Below are positions 32,152 to 39,774 of a stretch of 41,734 nt of DNA, piece by piece. The translations under genes and the position numbers were made by a program. The DNA is from Clostridia bacterium (GTDB lineage: Bacteria; Bacillota; Clostridia; Christensenellales; Borkfalkiaceae), in the NCBI GenBank assembly GCA_017415505.1, contig JAFQGG010000010.1, positions 1 to 41,734 of the forward strand, written 5' to 3'. Every line of letters starts with the position of its first letter. The stretch's first letter is position 1. The notes under the pieces are model-generated. The model ran no database searches. It saw only the letters and a program-made list of their open reading frames with translations, and was not told the origin of the DNA.

Positions 32152-34170
32152 TTATTTTCCTACCTTCTTTTGTTTTTTCTTTCCTGCGGCGATCATTGCG
32201 TCGATACGGCGCACGTCCTCGTCCGCTTTTTCTTCATGTACGAGTTTGGGATGCGTTCGCGCGACGTCGCTACGCTTTTTCGCTCCGACGTATCCCTCCG
32301 CGCGCATATAGGCGACCCAACGCTTACGCTCCGCGTCGGCGATCGCTTCCTCGGTATACGCGCCCTCGCCCGCCACGATTCCAAGCGATTCCCGCAAGGT
32401 CGCGTACATGGCTTCCGCCATGGACGCGCGACGGTAGTATTCGTAATGCTCGTATTTTTCGAGGTTTTTCTTTTCTTTCTCTTTGAGTTCCTTTTCCGCC
32501 GCCTCTTTGTCCGCCGACGATTGCGCCGCTTTGAGTTTGGCAATCCCGTCCGCGCGCACCCAGCTTTGGTGGCAGTTCAAGCCCTCTTCTTCCAAATCGA
32601 GTTGCTCGATAACGGACACGGTGTACCGCTCTTCCAAACCGCCGATCAGGTGGATACCGTAGCTCTCGCCCTGCGGATATTCCCCGCCCGGCAAACCGCG
32701 CAAGCCGTCGCCTTTATTGAGCGTTTGCATTTTCACGCCGTTGTATACGACGGCGTATACGGTGGGCACTTTTCTCGCCCCGTCCGTCTTGATATTCCGC
32801 CGACCGAACCAACGGCGCAAGCGCATGGCGGCGTCCACGTTAAGCTCGTCGTCGCCGAGCGTGACGAACGCCGTCGTCACTTCGCCAAGCTCTTCGAGCT
32901 TACTTTCCAGCGTGCTGTCCGTAACGTCCACCCCGCCCACGATATCGATATCGTAATAGGGCGCGCCTTCCGCGCGGTGGCGGTTGTATTCGAGGAGTTC
33001 GGGTGCGAGCGAGCGCACGCGCGATTCCACTTCCAAGTCCTTATCGAACACGGTCACGTGCAGGCGATAGCCCACCATTTGCCCGCACCAACAAACGGCT
33101 TTCAAAAGCTCCGTTCCGTACGAACCAAGACCCACGATCAACAAATGGATTTCTCTTTCCCCGCCCGCTTCTTTTGCAGGGAGCGCGTCCGAGAAGACGG
33201 TGGAGGTGCGCATGGTGCTCAATACGAGGTTTCTGTTCTCGTTGACGCGCCGTACTTTCATCTTCGAGTTCTCCGTCGCGTCGAGCAACACTTCGCTCAC
33301 CGCGTCGGTGGCAAACACGTAGAATTGCGTGTCGTAATTGTCCAATCTACCCTTGTTTTTCGCGTTCGCACGGCAGTCTTTAATCATGCCGAGCGCCTGT
33401 TTTACGTTCTCGTCCTCGTCCTCGCCGATAAAATAGATTTTACGGCTCTTGTCCTTGCCCTTGCGCAAACCGATATCCGCAATATCCCGCTTCATGCAAA
33501 TCGCGCCGAGGCGGTGCGCGCGGTTGACGAGTTCAAAGTTCTCCTCTTCTTCCTTTTCAAAGACGTCGGCAAACACGACGAGCTTACGCTTGAACGCGCG
33601 CTTTTCTTCTTTCGTCTTTACCTTGCTCTTGTCGAGTATGTTCTCCGCGAGCGAAATGGAACGCTCGTTCAGCTCGGACATTAAGTACACTTCCCCGCGC
33701 GGTGAGAAACGGTATTTCATGACCGCGGACAAGTTCTTGAAGAAAGAGAGCACGACCCCTGCCGTCATAATCGGGGAAAGGAAGAACATGACCGTCGCGG
33801 CCGTCGAATACGCGCCCGCGAGTACGGGATTCAAGTCCGCGCCGTCGAGGAACTCGCTTACGGCGGCGAAATCGCCGTCGCCGAAGAAGGTCGCCGTCGT
33901 GTTGTAAATGGTGACGAACAGCGTTTTGATCTCTCTAAGCACGGGCGGATTGTCCGCAAATTCCGCGTAATAGCAAACGGGATAGTTGAGCACCAAAAGA
34001 CATAAAAACACCCCGCCGAGCAAGAAGTGGAAGGGCTTTAATTCCCCCTTTGCTACGCCCTCTTCCTGCTTGGTGGCGTTCACCTTCGCCCTTATCGCTA
34101 AAAATACGGCGTAAAAGACGATTGCTATAACCAAAGCCAATACGGCTATACAAAAAATCGTTTTCGTCAT
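32152..34170 (-). CDS. membrane protein with two TrkA-N-like domains and RyR-like end
   Basis: 672 residues. Three transmembrane segments (about 4-26, 40-60, 120-145), then Rossmann-like domains: RGEVYLMSELNERSISLAEN with YFIGEDEDENVKQALGMI, and IHLLIVGLGSYGTELLKAVC (GxGxxG). The C-terminal RKRWVAYMRAEGYVG and THPKLVHEE match the RyR RW....GY and HP.LV motifs. It may bind a nucleotide and act at the membrane. First gene of the RyR/AAA operon. ATG 34170 with AGGTGAT upstream; an extension to 34200 has no ribosome site. Operon promoter 34206-34234 sits in a palindrome. Confidence 0.75.
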   Translation of the reverse strand: MTKTIFCIAVLALVIAIVFYAVFLAIRAKVNATKQEEGVAKGELKPFHFLLGGVFLCLLVLNYPVCYYAEFADNPPVLREIKTLFVTIYNTTATFFGDGDFAAVSEFLDGADLNPVLAGAYSTAATVMFFLSPIMTAGVVLSFFKNLSAVMKYRFSPRGEVYLMSELNERSISLAENILDKSKVKTKEEKRAFKRKLVVFADVFEKEEEENFELVNRAHRLGAICMKRDIADIGLRKGKDKSRKIYFIGEDEDENVKQALGMIKDCRANAKNKGRLDNYDTQFYVFATDAVSEVLLDATENSKMKVRRVNENRNLVLSTMRTSTVFSDALPAKEAGGEREIHLLIVGLGSYGTELLKAVCWCGQMVGYRLHVTVFDKDLEVESRVRSLAPELLEYNRHRAEGAPYYDIDIVGGVDVTDSTLESKLEELGEVTTAFVTLGDDELNVDAAMRLRRWFGRRNIKTDGARKVPTVYAVVYNGVKMQTLNKGDGLRGLPGGEYPQGESYGIHLIGGLEERYTVSVIEQLDLEEEGLNCHQSWVRADGIAKLKAAQSSADKEAAEKELKEKEKKNLEKYEHYEYYRRASMAEAMYATLRESLGIVAGEGAYTEEAIADAERKRWVAYMRAEGYVGAKKRSDVARTHPKLVHEEKADEDVRRIDAMIAAGKKKQKKVGK

Positions 34171-34200
34171 GCGTTTATCACCTACGGTAAAACTTTTCAA

Positions 34201-34218
34201 TTTATAGTATACTATAAA
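34201..34218. promoter_or_regulatory. 18-bp palindrome over the operon -10 element
   Basis: TTTATAGTA/TACTATAAA is perfectly symmetrical and contains the TATACT -10 hexamer, a natural place for a repressor. No regulator gene adjoins it. Confidence 0.55.
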
Positions 34219-34234
34219 CGGGCGGAAAAGTCAA
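34206..34234 (-). promoter_or_regulatory. SigA promoter of the RyR/AAA operon
   Basis: TTGACT (34229-34234), 17 bp, TATACT (34206-34211). Confidence 0.85.
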
Positions 34235-34325
34235 GGAGTCAAACAAAAGTATCTTGAAAAAAAGTGTTTTTCTTTCCGCTTTTTGCGTTTACGGATAATT
34301 TTTTGCGTTTTCGCCCCGCTTTCGA

Positions 34326-34354
34326 TTGCTTTTTTTCGAAAAATAGTCTATAAT
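34326..34354 (+). promoter_or_regulatory. promoter of fba
   Basis: TTGCTT (34326-34331), 17 bp, TATAAT (34349-34354). Confidence 0.78.
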
Positions 34355-34392
34355 ATGAGCGTATGAAATAAAATTTTGGAGGATAACTCACT

Positions 34393-35331
34393 ATGCCTTT
34401 GGTAACTACTACCGAAATGTTCAAAAAAGCGTACGAAGGTAAGTACGCGATCGGCGCGTTCAACGTGAACAACATGGAAATGATCCAAGCGATCGTGGAA
34501 GCGGCGAACGAAGAAAAATCTCCCGTAATCTTGCAAGTTTCCGCAGGTGCGAGAAAGTACGCAAACCCCGTATATCTTAAAAAGCTCGTTGAAGCGGCGG
34601 TGGAAACGACGAATATTCCTATCGCTATGCACCTCGACCACGGCGCGGATTTCGAAATTTGTAAAGCTTCTATCGACGGCGGTTTCACTTCCGTTATGAT
34701 CGACGCTTCCTCCCACCCTTGGGAAGAAAATATCGAGATCACGAAAAAGGTCGTGGAATACGCGCACGCACACGGCGTAGTCGTGGAAGCGGAGCTGGGT
34801 AAGCTCGCGGGTATCGAAGACGACGTAAACGTAGACGCGGCGGACGCGCAATTCACCTCCCCCGACGAGGTACAGGATTTCGTAAACGCAACGGGTATCG
34901 ACTCGCTCGCAATCGCGATCGGAACGAGCCACGGCGCGTATAAGTTCAAGCCCGGTCAAGACCCCAAGCTTCGCTTGGATATCTTGGAAGAAATCGGTAG
35001 AAGACTCCCCGGTTTCCCCATCGTTTTGCACGGCGCTTCGTCCGTTCCGCAGGACAAGGTTGCGATCGTAAACCAATACGGCGGACATATGCCCGACGCA
35101 ATCGGTATTCCCGAATCGGAACTTAGAAAAGCGGCGCAAATGGCGGTTTGCAAAATCAATATCGACTCCGACCTTCGCGTAGCGTTCACGGCGGCGATCC
35201 GTAAGCATTACAGCGACTTCCCCGGTCACTTCGACCCCCGTCAATACCTTGGCGACGCACGCGCAATGATGAAAGAAATGGTAAAACACAAGATCGTGAA
35301 CGTGCTCGGCTCGGCAGGCAAAGCGTTCTAA
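34393..35331 (+). CDS. fba: class II fructose-bisphosphate aldolase
   Basis: 312 residues. A zinc enzyme that splits fructose 1,6-bisphosphate into DHAP and glyceraldehyde 3-phosphate. GAFNVNNMEMIQAIVEAA, the metal-binding HLDHGADFEICK, DASSHPWEENIE, EAELGKLAG and the VLHGASSVPQD phosphate loop are class II aldolase signatures. RBS TTGGAGGATA. Monocistronic with its own terminator; neighbouring gapA supplies the next glycolytic enzymes. Strong codon bias suggests high expression. Confidence 0.97.
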   Translation: MPLVTTTEMFKKAYEGKYAIGAFNVNNMEMIQAIVEAANEEKSPVILQVSAGARKYANPVYLKKLVEAAVETTNIPIAMHLDHGADFEICKASIDGGFTSVMIDASSHPWEENIEITKKVVEYAHAHGVVVEAELGKLAGIEDDVNVDAADAQFTSPDEVQDFVNATGIDSLAIAIGTSHGAYKFKPGQDPKLRLDILEEIGRRLPGFPIVLHGASSVPQDKVAIVNQYGGHMPDAIGIPESELRKAAQMAVCKINIDSDLRVAFTAAIRKHYSDFPGHFDPRQYLGDARAMMKEMVKHKIVNVLGSAGKAF

Positions 35332-35342
35332 TTAAAAACGGC

Positions 35343-35375
35343 AACGCGCAACCTTTTCGGTTGCGCGTTTTTCTT
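35343..35375 (+). terminator. terminator of fba
   Basis: AACGCGCAACC-TTTTC-GGTTGCGCGTT followed by TTTC. Confidence 0.88.
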
Positions 35376-36118
35376 TGCCCTACGCAATGAAATTCGGCTG
35401 TGCCGAATGAAATCCGCTTGACGCGGGTGAAACCCCAACGCAATGAAATTTTGCTCCGCAAAATGGCAGGCTAATCCTGCACCTAAAAAACTTAACCATG
35501 GTTAAGGCAGGCTAAGCCTGCACCTAATTTTATCTATCACTCCGTTTCGGGTTACTACACCGCCGTTTTTGACAGCTTTTTGCTCTTACCAACACTCTTT
35601 TCCAAAACTTAACCATGGGCAGGATAATCCTGCACCTAATTTTATCTATCGTTCTTTTTCGGTGTAAATTACCGCCGTTTCGACGGCTTGTTTGCTCTCA
35701 CTAACAAAACTTAACCATGGTTAAGTTTTTGGGCTATGGGTCAAGGGACGAAGTTCCTTGCGCGGTTTGGGCGCGAAGCCCAAGACCCGCTGTCAAGCGC
35801 GCCGCTAGGCGAATCAAGCCCCCAAGTCAAGCAATCGAAGATTGCGCCTACGCGAAGCGTTATCCCGTCAGGGAAAGACGAGATAATGAAATTCGGCTAC
35901 GCCGAGTAAAATCCGCTTAACGCGGGTGAAATTGCTACGCAATGAAATTTTGCTTTGCAAAATGTCGGCACAATCCCAAAACTTAACCATGGTTAAGTTT
36001 TGGAAAGTATAAAATCGCCCCCAAAAACGCAACTCTACTGTGAGTAGAGTCGGGGTTTTAAGACAAAATAAAAACTTAACCATGGTTAAGTTTTTCCCGC
36101 AAAACAACGAGATATCTT
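35376..36118. repeat. left cluster of CCATGG palindromes and modules
   Basis: Gene-free convergent gap filled with repeat modules. CTTAACCATGGTTAAG occurs at 35491-35506, about 35710-35725, 35981-35996 and 36074-36089, mostly extended by AAAA..TTTT arms. Truncated palindromes (CTTAACCATGGGCAGG) occur at about 35608. Other modules: GCAGGCT(T)AGCCTGC, GCAATGAAATTTTGC..GCAAAAT, and a CTCTACTGTGAGTAGAG hairpin. Long parts return in inverted orientation at 38110-38980. Apparent reading frames across it are short and contain the palindromes, so I do not call genes. Confidence 0.85.
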
Positions 36119-36151
36119 GCGCGCCCCGAAAGATAGGCTTTCGGGGCGCGC
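36119..36151 (-). terminator. hairpin after the DUF898-like gene
   Basis: GCGCGCCCCGAAAG-CCTAT-CTTTCGGGGCGCGC right after the stop codon. No T-run, but very stable. Confidence 0.65.
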
Positions 36152-36157
36152 AGGGTG

Positions 36158-36694
36158 TTATTTTTTCCGTGCTTTTTCTTTCGTGGCTTCCCGTGCGCCC
36201 GTGCTTTCGTACGGGTCGTTCGGGTCGAGCGGTTTTTCCTTTTTCTCTACTTTACGGCGTACGTAAACGCAGGGCGGTAACACGGACGGGTCGGTGTAAA
36301 AAGGCGTGGGTTCGGGTTTGATTTCCTCCGCCGTGTCCGGCTCTGCCGCGACCGCGCGGTGCTCTTTCAAACGCGTGTGCTCCACCCGCCATTTCTCCAT
36401 TTTCACGGGCACCCAAAGCCAAAAAATCCCCACCGTGATCACGCCGAGCAAAAACCAAATCACGAGCGAAGAGAACAGCTCCCCGCCCTTACCCGTAAAC
36501 ACGACTTGTTTGCCGTTGAGCTTGGTGTGCTTTGCCTGCCAACGCCAAAAACGGCACATAGCCCAAGCCGTACCGATCGTAAGCGTAAAAAGAATATGTA
36601 TAAAAGTAAGTAGGCTTATGCCCAAATACCCGAGCATACCGCCGTTAAATTCCGAGCGCAAAGCCTGCGCTTTTTCCGTTTGCTGGTTTGCCAT
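36158..36694 (-). CDS. DUF898/YjgN-like membrane protein
   Basis: 178 residues. FNGGMLGYLGISLLTFIHIL, GTAWAMCRFWRWQAKHTKLN and GKQVVFTGKGGEL, then WFLLGVITVGIFWLWVPVKM, match half of the DUF898 (YjgN) pattern (W..hT.inG..l.F.G). Two or three transmembrane helices; the C-terminal 70 residues are charged and probably cytosolic. Function unknown for the family. RBS TTGGAGG; consensus promoter at 36725-36753. Lies between the two inverted repeat clusters. Confidence 0.75.
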   Translation of the reverse strand: MANQQTEKAQALRSEFNGGMLGYLGISLLTFIHILFTLTIGTAWAMCRFWRWQAKHTKLNGKQVVFTGKGGELFSSLVIWFLLGVITVGIFWLWVPVKMEKWRVEHTRLKEHRAVAAEPDTAEEIKPEPTPFYTDPSVLPPCVYVRRKVEKKEKPLDPNDPYESTGAREATKEKARKK

Positions 36695-36724
36695 GGTGCG
36701 CCTCCAAAAAGTTCTTCTATATAT

Positions 36725-36753
36725 ATTATACTATATCCGCGCCCCTTTGTCAA
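36725..36753 (-). promoter_or_regulatory. SigA promoter of the DUF898-like gene
   Basis: TTGACA (36748-36753), 17 bp, TATAAT (36725-36730). Confidence 0.9.
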
Positions 36754-36866
36754 TAGTTCGTTTCGTTTGAAAAGAACGGTTTTTTGAATTTTTTCACATT
36801 TTTAAGCGTATTTTTTACTAATCTCGAAAAATAAAAAATAATTTTTCCAAGTATCGGCAAAAACTA

Positions 36867-36895
36867 TTGACGAATGGAAAAAATTATGGTAGAAT
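36867..36895 (+). promoter_or_regulatory. promoter of gapA
   Basis: TTGACG (36867-36872), 17 bp, TAGAAT (36890-36895). The leader is about 75 nt. Confidence 0.8.
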
Positions 36896-36978
36896 AGTAT
36901 GCGGATAAAAGCGGTATACGCGCTTTTGCATTCGGTTACTAAATAAAAAAATTTTTATATACTCGGAGGAACTCTATT

Positions 36979-37998
36979 ATGGCAAACGTAAAAGTTGCAA
37001 TCAACGGTTTCGGTCGTATCGGTCGTCTTGCGTTCAGACAAATGTTCGGCGCAGAAGGCTACGAAGTAGTCGCTATCAACGACCTCACCAGCCCCTCGAT
37101 GCTCGCGCATCTTCTTAAGTACGATTCCGCGCAAGGTAGATACGCGCTTGCGGATACCGTTTCTGCGGACGACGAAGCCGGCACGATCACCGTAAACGGC
37201 AAAACGATCAAAATCTACGCGGAAAAAGACGCGAACAACTGCCCCTGGGCTGCAAACGACGTAGACGTAGTACTTGAATGTACCGGTTTCTACACCTCGA
37301 AAGCAAAGAGCCAAGCGCACATCAACGCAGGTGCGAAGAAAGTCGTTATCTCTGCTCCCGCAGGCAACGACCTTCCCACGATCGTTTACAGCGTAAACGA
37401 AAAGACGCTCACGAAGAACGACACGATCATCTCCGCGGCGTCCTGTACGACCAACTGCCTTGCGCCCATGGCAAACACCCTTAACAAGCTTTGCAAGATC
37501 AAGAAAGGTTATATGACCACGATCCACGCATACACGGGCGACCAAATGGTTCTCGACGGACCTCATAGAAAGGGCGACCTTCGTCGTGCACGCGCGGCTG
37601 CTGTGAACATCGTTCCCAACTCCACGGGCGCAGCGAAAGCGATCGGCTTGGTTATTCCCGAACTCAACGGCGTGCTTGACGGTTGCGCACAACGCGTTCC
37701 CGTTCCCACCGGTTCGCTTACCCAACTCGTAGCGGTTTGCGAAGGCGAAGTAGACGCGGCTGCCGTAAACGCGGCGATGAAAGCGGCGGCTTCCAAGTCC
37801 TTCGGCTACACGGAAGAAGAAATCGTTTCCTCCGATATCGTTGGTATCACCTACGGCTCGCTCTTCGACGCTACGCAAACGAAGTGCATGCCCATGGGCG
37901 ACGGCACGACGCTTGTAAAGGTCGTTTCCTGGTACGATAACGAAAACTCGTACACCAGCCAAATGGTTAGAACGATTAAATACTTCGCGGAACTTTAA
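36979..37998 (+). CDS. gapA: glyceraldehyde-3-phosphate dehydrogenase
   Basis: 339 residues. It oxidises glyceraldehyde 3-phosphate with NAD to 1,3-bisphosphoglycerate. NAD-binding [16 protein letters not shown], catalytic cysteine in [19 protein letters not shown], and the C-terminal [13 protein letters not shown] are diagnostic. Asp at position 33 (INDLT) suggests NAD preference. RBS GGAGGA; strong codon bias. Monocistronic with promoter and terminator. Confidence 0.98.
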   Translation: MANVKVAINGFGRIGRLAFRQMFGAEGYEVVAINDLTSPSMLAHLLKYDSAQGRYALADTVSADDEAGTITVNGKTIKIYAEKDANNCPWAANDVDVVLECTGFYTSKAKSQAHINAGAKKVVISAPAGNDLPTIVYSVNEKTLTKNDTIISAASCTTNCLAPMANTLNKLCKIKKGYMTTIHAYTGDQMVLDGPHRKGDLRRARAAAVNIVPNSTGAAKAIGLVIPELNGVLDGCAQRVPVPTGSLTQLVAVCEGEVDAAAVNAAMKAAASKSFGYTEEEIVSSDIVGITYGSLFDATQTKCMPMGDGTTLVKVVSWYDNENSYTSQMVRTIKYFAEL

Positions 37999-38005
37999 TC
38001 GCAAG

Positions 38006-38037
38006 GCTGTCAACCCAACGGTTGACAGCTTTTTTTT
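38006..38037 (+). terminator. terminator of gapA
   Basis: GCTGTCAACC-CAAC-GGTTGACAGC followed by a run of T. Confidence 0.92.
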
Positions 38038-38067
38038 GCTCGCAATTCCGAAAACGGAATTGCGAGC
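38038..38067. repeat. hairpin GCTCGCAATTCCG / CGGAATTGCGAGC
   Basis: Perfect 13-bp arms with an AAAA loop, just after the gapA terminator. Role unknown; a backup terminator without T-run or a repeat module. Confidence 0.55.
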
Positions 38068-38074
38068 ACGAGAA

Positions 38075-38109
38075 AAGGACGGCAAGCACAAAGCTTGACG
38101 CCCTTTTTT
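38075..38109 (+). terminator. second terminator after gapA
   Basis: AAGGACGGCAAGC-ACAAA-GCTTGACGCCCTT followed by TTTT. Two mismatches in the stem. Confidence 0.6.
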
Positions 38110-38979
38110 ATATTCTTTCGGCACAGTCTTTCCCCGACGGAATTAACGCTTCGCGTAAGGCGCAATCTTCGATTGCTTGACTTGGGCTTTCCCTCCGTTC
38201 TTCGAACGGGACTGCCGTCGGCGTAAGGGTTTCACCCCTACACCCCACAAGGAACTTCGTCCCTTGACCCATATCCCAAAAACTTAACCATGGTTAAGTT
38301 TTTTGCAGGCTTAGCCTGCTATTTTGCGGAGCAAAATTTCATTGCGGAGCAATTTCACTTGCCATGGGCGAATTTCACTCGGCGTAGCCGAATTTCATTA
38401 AAACTTAACCATGGTTAAGTTTTTATTTTGCCCTAAAATGCCGACTCTACGCACAGTAGAGTTGCGTTTTGAGGGCGATTTTTATGCTTTCCAAAACTTA
38501 ACCATGGTTAAGTTTTGGGATTAGGTGTAAAATTCGCCTGCTCGTCGTCCTCTGGTGAGGATAACGCTTCGCATGGGCGCAACCTGCGGTTGCTTTTCGT
38601 GGGGCTTAATTCGCCTAACGGCGCGCTTGACAGCGGGTCTTGGGCTTCGCGCCCAAACCGCGCAAGGAACTTCGTCCCTTGACCCATATTCCAAAAACTT
38701 AACCATGGTTAAGTTTTTTAGGTGCAGGCTTAGCCTGCTATTTTGCGGAGCAAAATTTCATTGCGGAGCAATTTCACTTGCCATGGGCGAATTTCACTCG
38801 GCGTAGCCGAATTTCATTCAAAACTTAACCATGGTTAAGTTTTTTAGGTGCAGGATTATCCTGCCCATGGTTAAGTTTTTGGAAAAGAGTGTTGGTGAGA
38901 GCAAACAAGCCGTCAAAAACGGCGGTGTAGTAACCCGACCAAGAATGATAGACAAAACTAGGTGCAGGCTTAGCCTGCC
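38110..38979. repeat. right cluster of CCATGG palindromes, inverted copy
   Basis: Gene-free convergent gap. CTTAACCATGGTTAAG occurs near 38283, 38403, 38495, 38698 and 38823, with a half copy at about 38865. Two ~200-bp units (about 38140-38305 and 38555-38720) repeat each other and correspond, inverted, to 35718-35880. Shared stretches include AAGGAACTTCGTCCCTTGAC and GCAGGCTTAGCCTGC. GTGTTGGTGAGAGCAAACAA near 38888 is the inverted partner of the segment at about 35580-35600. The last module sits directly after the stop codon of the metallopeptidase gene. Confidence 0.85.
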
Positions 38980-39717
38980 TTACCGCCTTCTGCTCCGCCC
39001 GCCGAAGAGCAAGAAAACCCAAAGAAGAAAACGCAAGAAGTACACGAGCGAGGTTACGAGCGACGCCACGTACGTCATTGCCGCGGCGGAAAGCATTTTT
39101 TCTGCAAACGGCAGTTCCGCTTCCGTCAATATCCCCTCGTCCAACAACATACGCTTGGCGCGACGGCTCGCGTTAAATTCTACGGGCAGGGTCACGAACG
39201 CAAACACCGTTGCAAGCCCGTACAACGCAACGCCCGCAAGGGCGAGATAATATCCGAGGTTCTCGTACGCCGTCAGTTGTACGAATAAGTCCAAAATCAA
39301 GCCCAAAAGCACCAACGGCAGAGCAAGCCTGCTCCCGATATTGGTAATCGGCACTAAAATTTGTCGCAATTTATAGGGGAAATACCCCTTCTTTTTTTGT
39401 ATCACGTGCCCGACCTCGTGCGCCGCAACGGCGACCGCCGCCACCGAGTCGTTGCCGTACACGCTTTCGGAGAGATTTACTTCCCCTTTCGTCGGGTGGT
39501 AATGGTCGGTCAAAAATCCTTGCACTTTTCCCACGCGAATATCCCGCACGCCACCCGCGCTAAGCAGCCGCTTCGCCGTATCGCACCCCGTCATACGCGA
39601 AGCGGTGGACATATCGCTCAAACCGCGGAAAGTCCTCGTTACTTTCGCGCTCGCACCGCCCGCAAAAAGGGCGCATAAAAGTATTAATCCCAAAAATAAC
39701 CAATAATACGAATACAT
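38980..39717 (-). CDS. YugP-type neutral zinc metallopeptidase
   Basis: 245-residue membrane protease. VAVAAHEVGHVIQ holds the zincin HExxH-type site (HEVGH), preceded by GFLTDHYHPTKGEVNLSESVY. N-terminal helix (YYWLFLGLILLCALFAGGAS) and three or four C-terminal transmembrane segments follow the PF04298 (YugP) layout. Substrates unknown. RBS GGGAG five bases before ATG. The 3' end lies against a repeat module that could act as terminator. Confidence 0.92.
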   Translation of the reverse strand: MYSYYWLFLGLILLCALFAGGASAKVTRTFRGLSDMSTASRMTGCDTAKRLLSAGGVRDIRVGKVQGFLTDHYHPTKGEVNLSESVYGNDSVAAVAVAAHEVGHVIQKKKGYFPYKLRQILVPITNIGSRLALPLVLLGLILDLFVQLTAYENLGYYLALAGVALYGLATVFAFVTLPVEFNASRRAKRMLLDEGILTEAELPFAEKMLSAAAMTYVASLVTSLVYFLRFLLWVFLLFGGRSRRR

Positions 39718-39774
39718 AACTCCCTCGTTTATACTCCCGAACCGAATTTTGTGCTATCCTTTGTAGTTATAGTA

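Noticed and set aside
30828-33684. long plus-strand frames opposite the AAA and RyR genes
   Set aside because: Shadows of genes with clear motifs.
36955-38124. 389-codon minus-strand frame opposite gapA
   Set aside because: Shadow of gapA.
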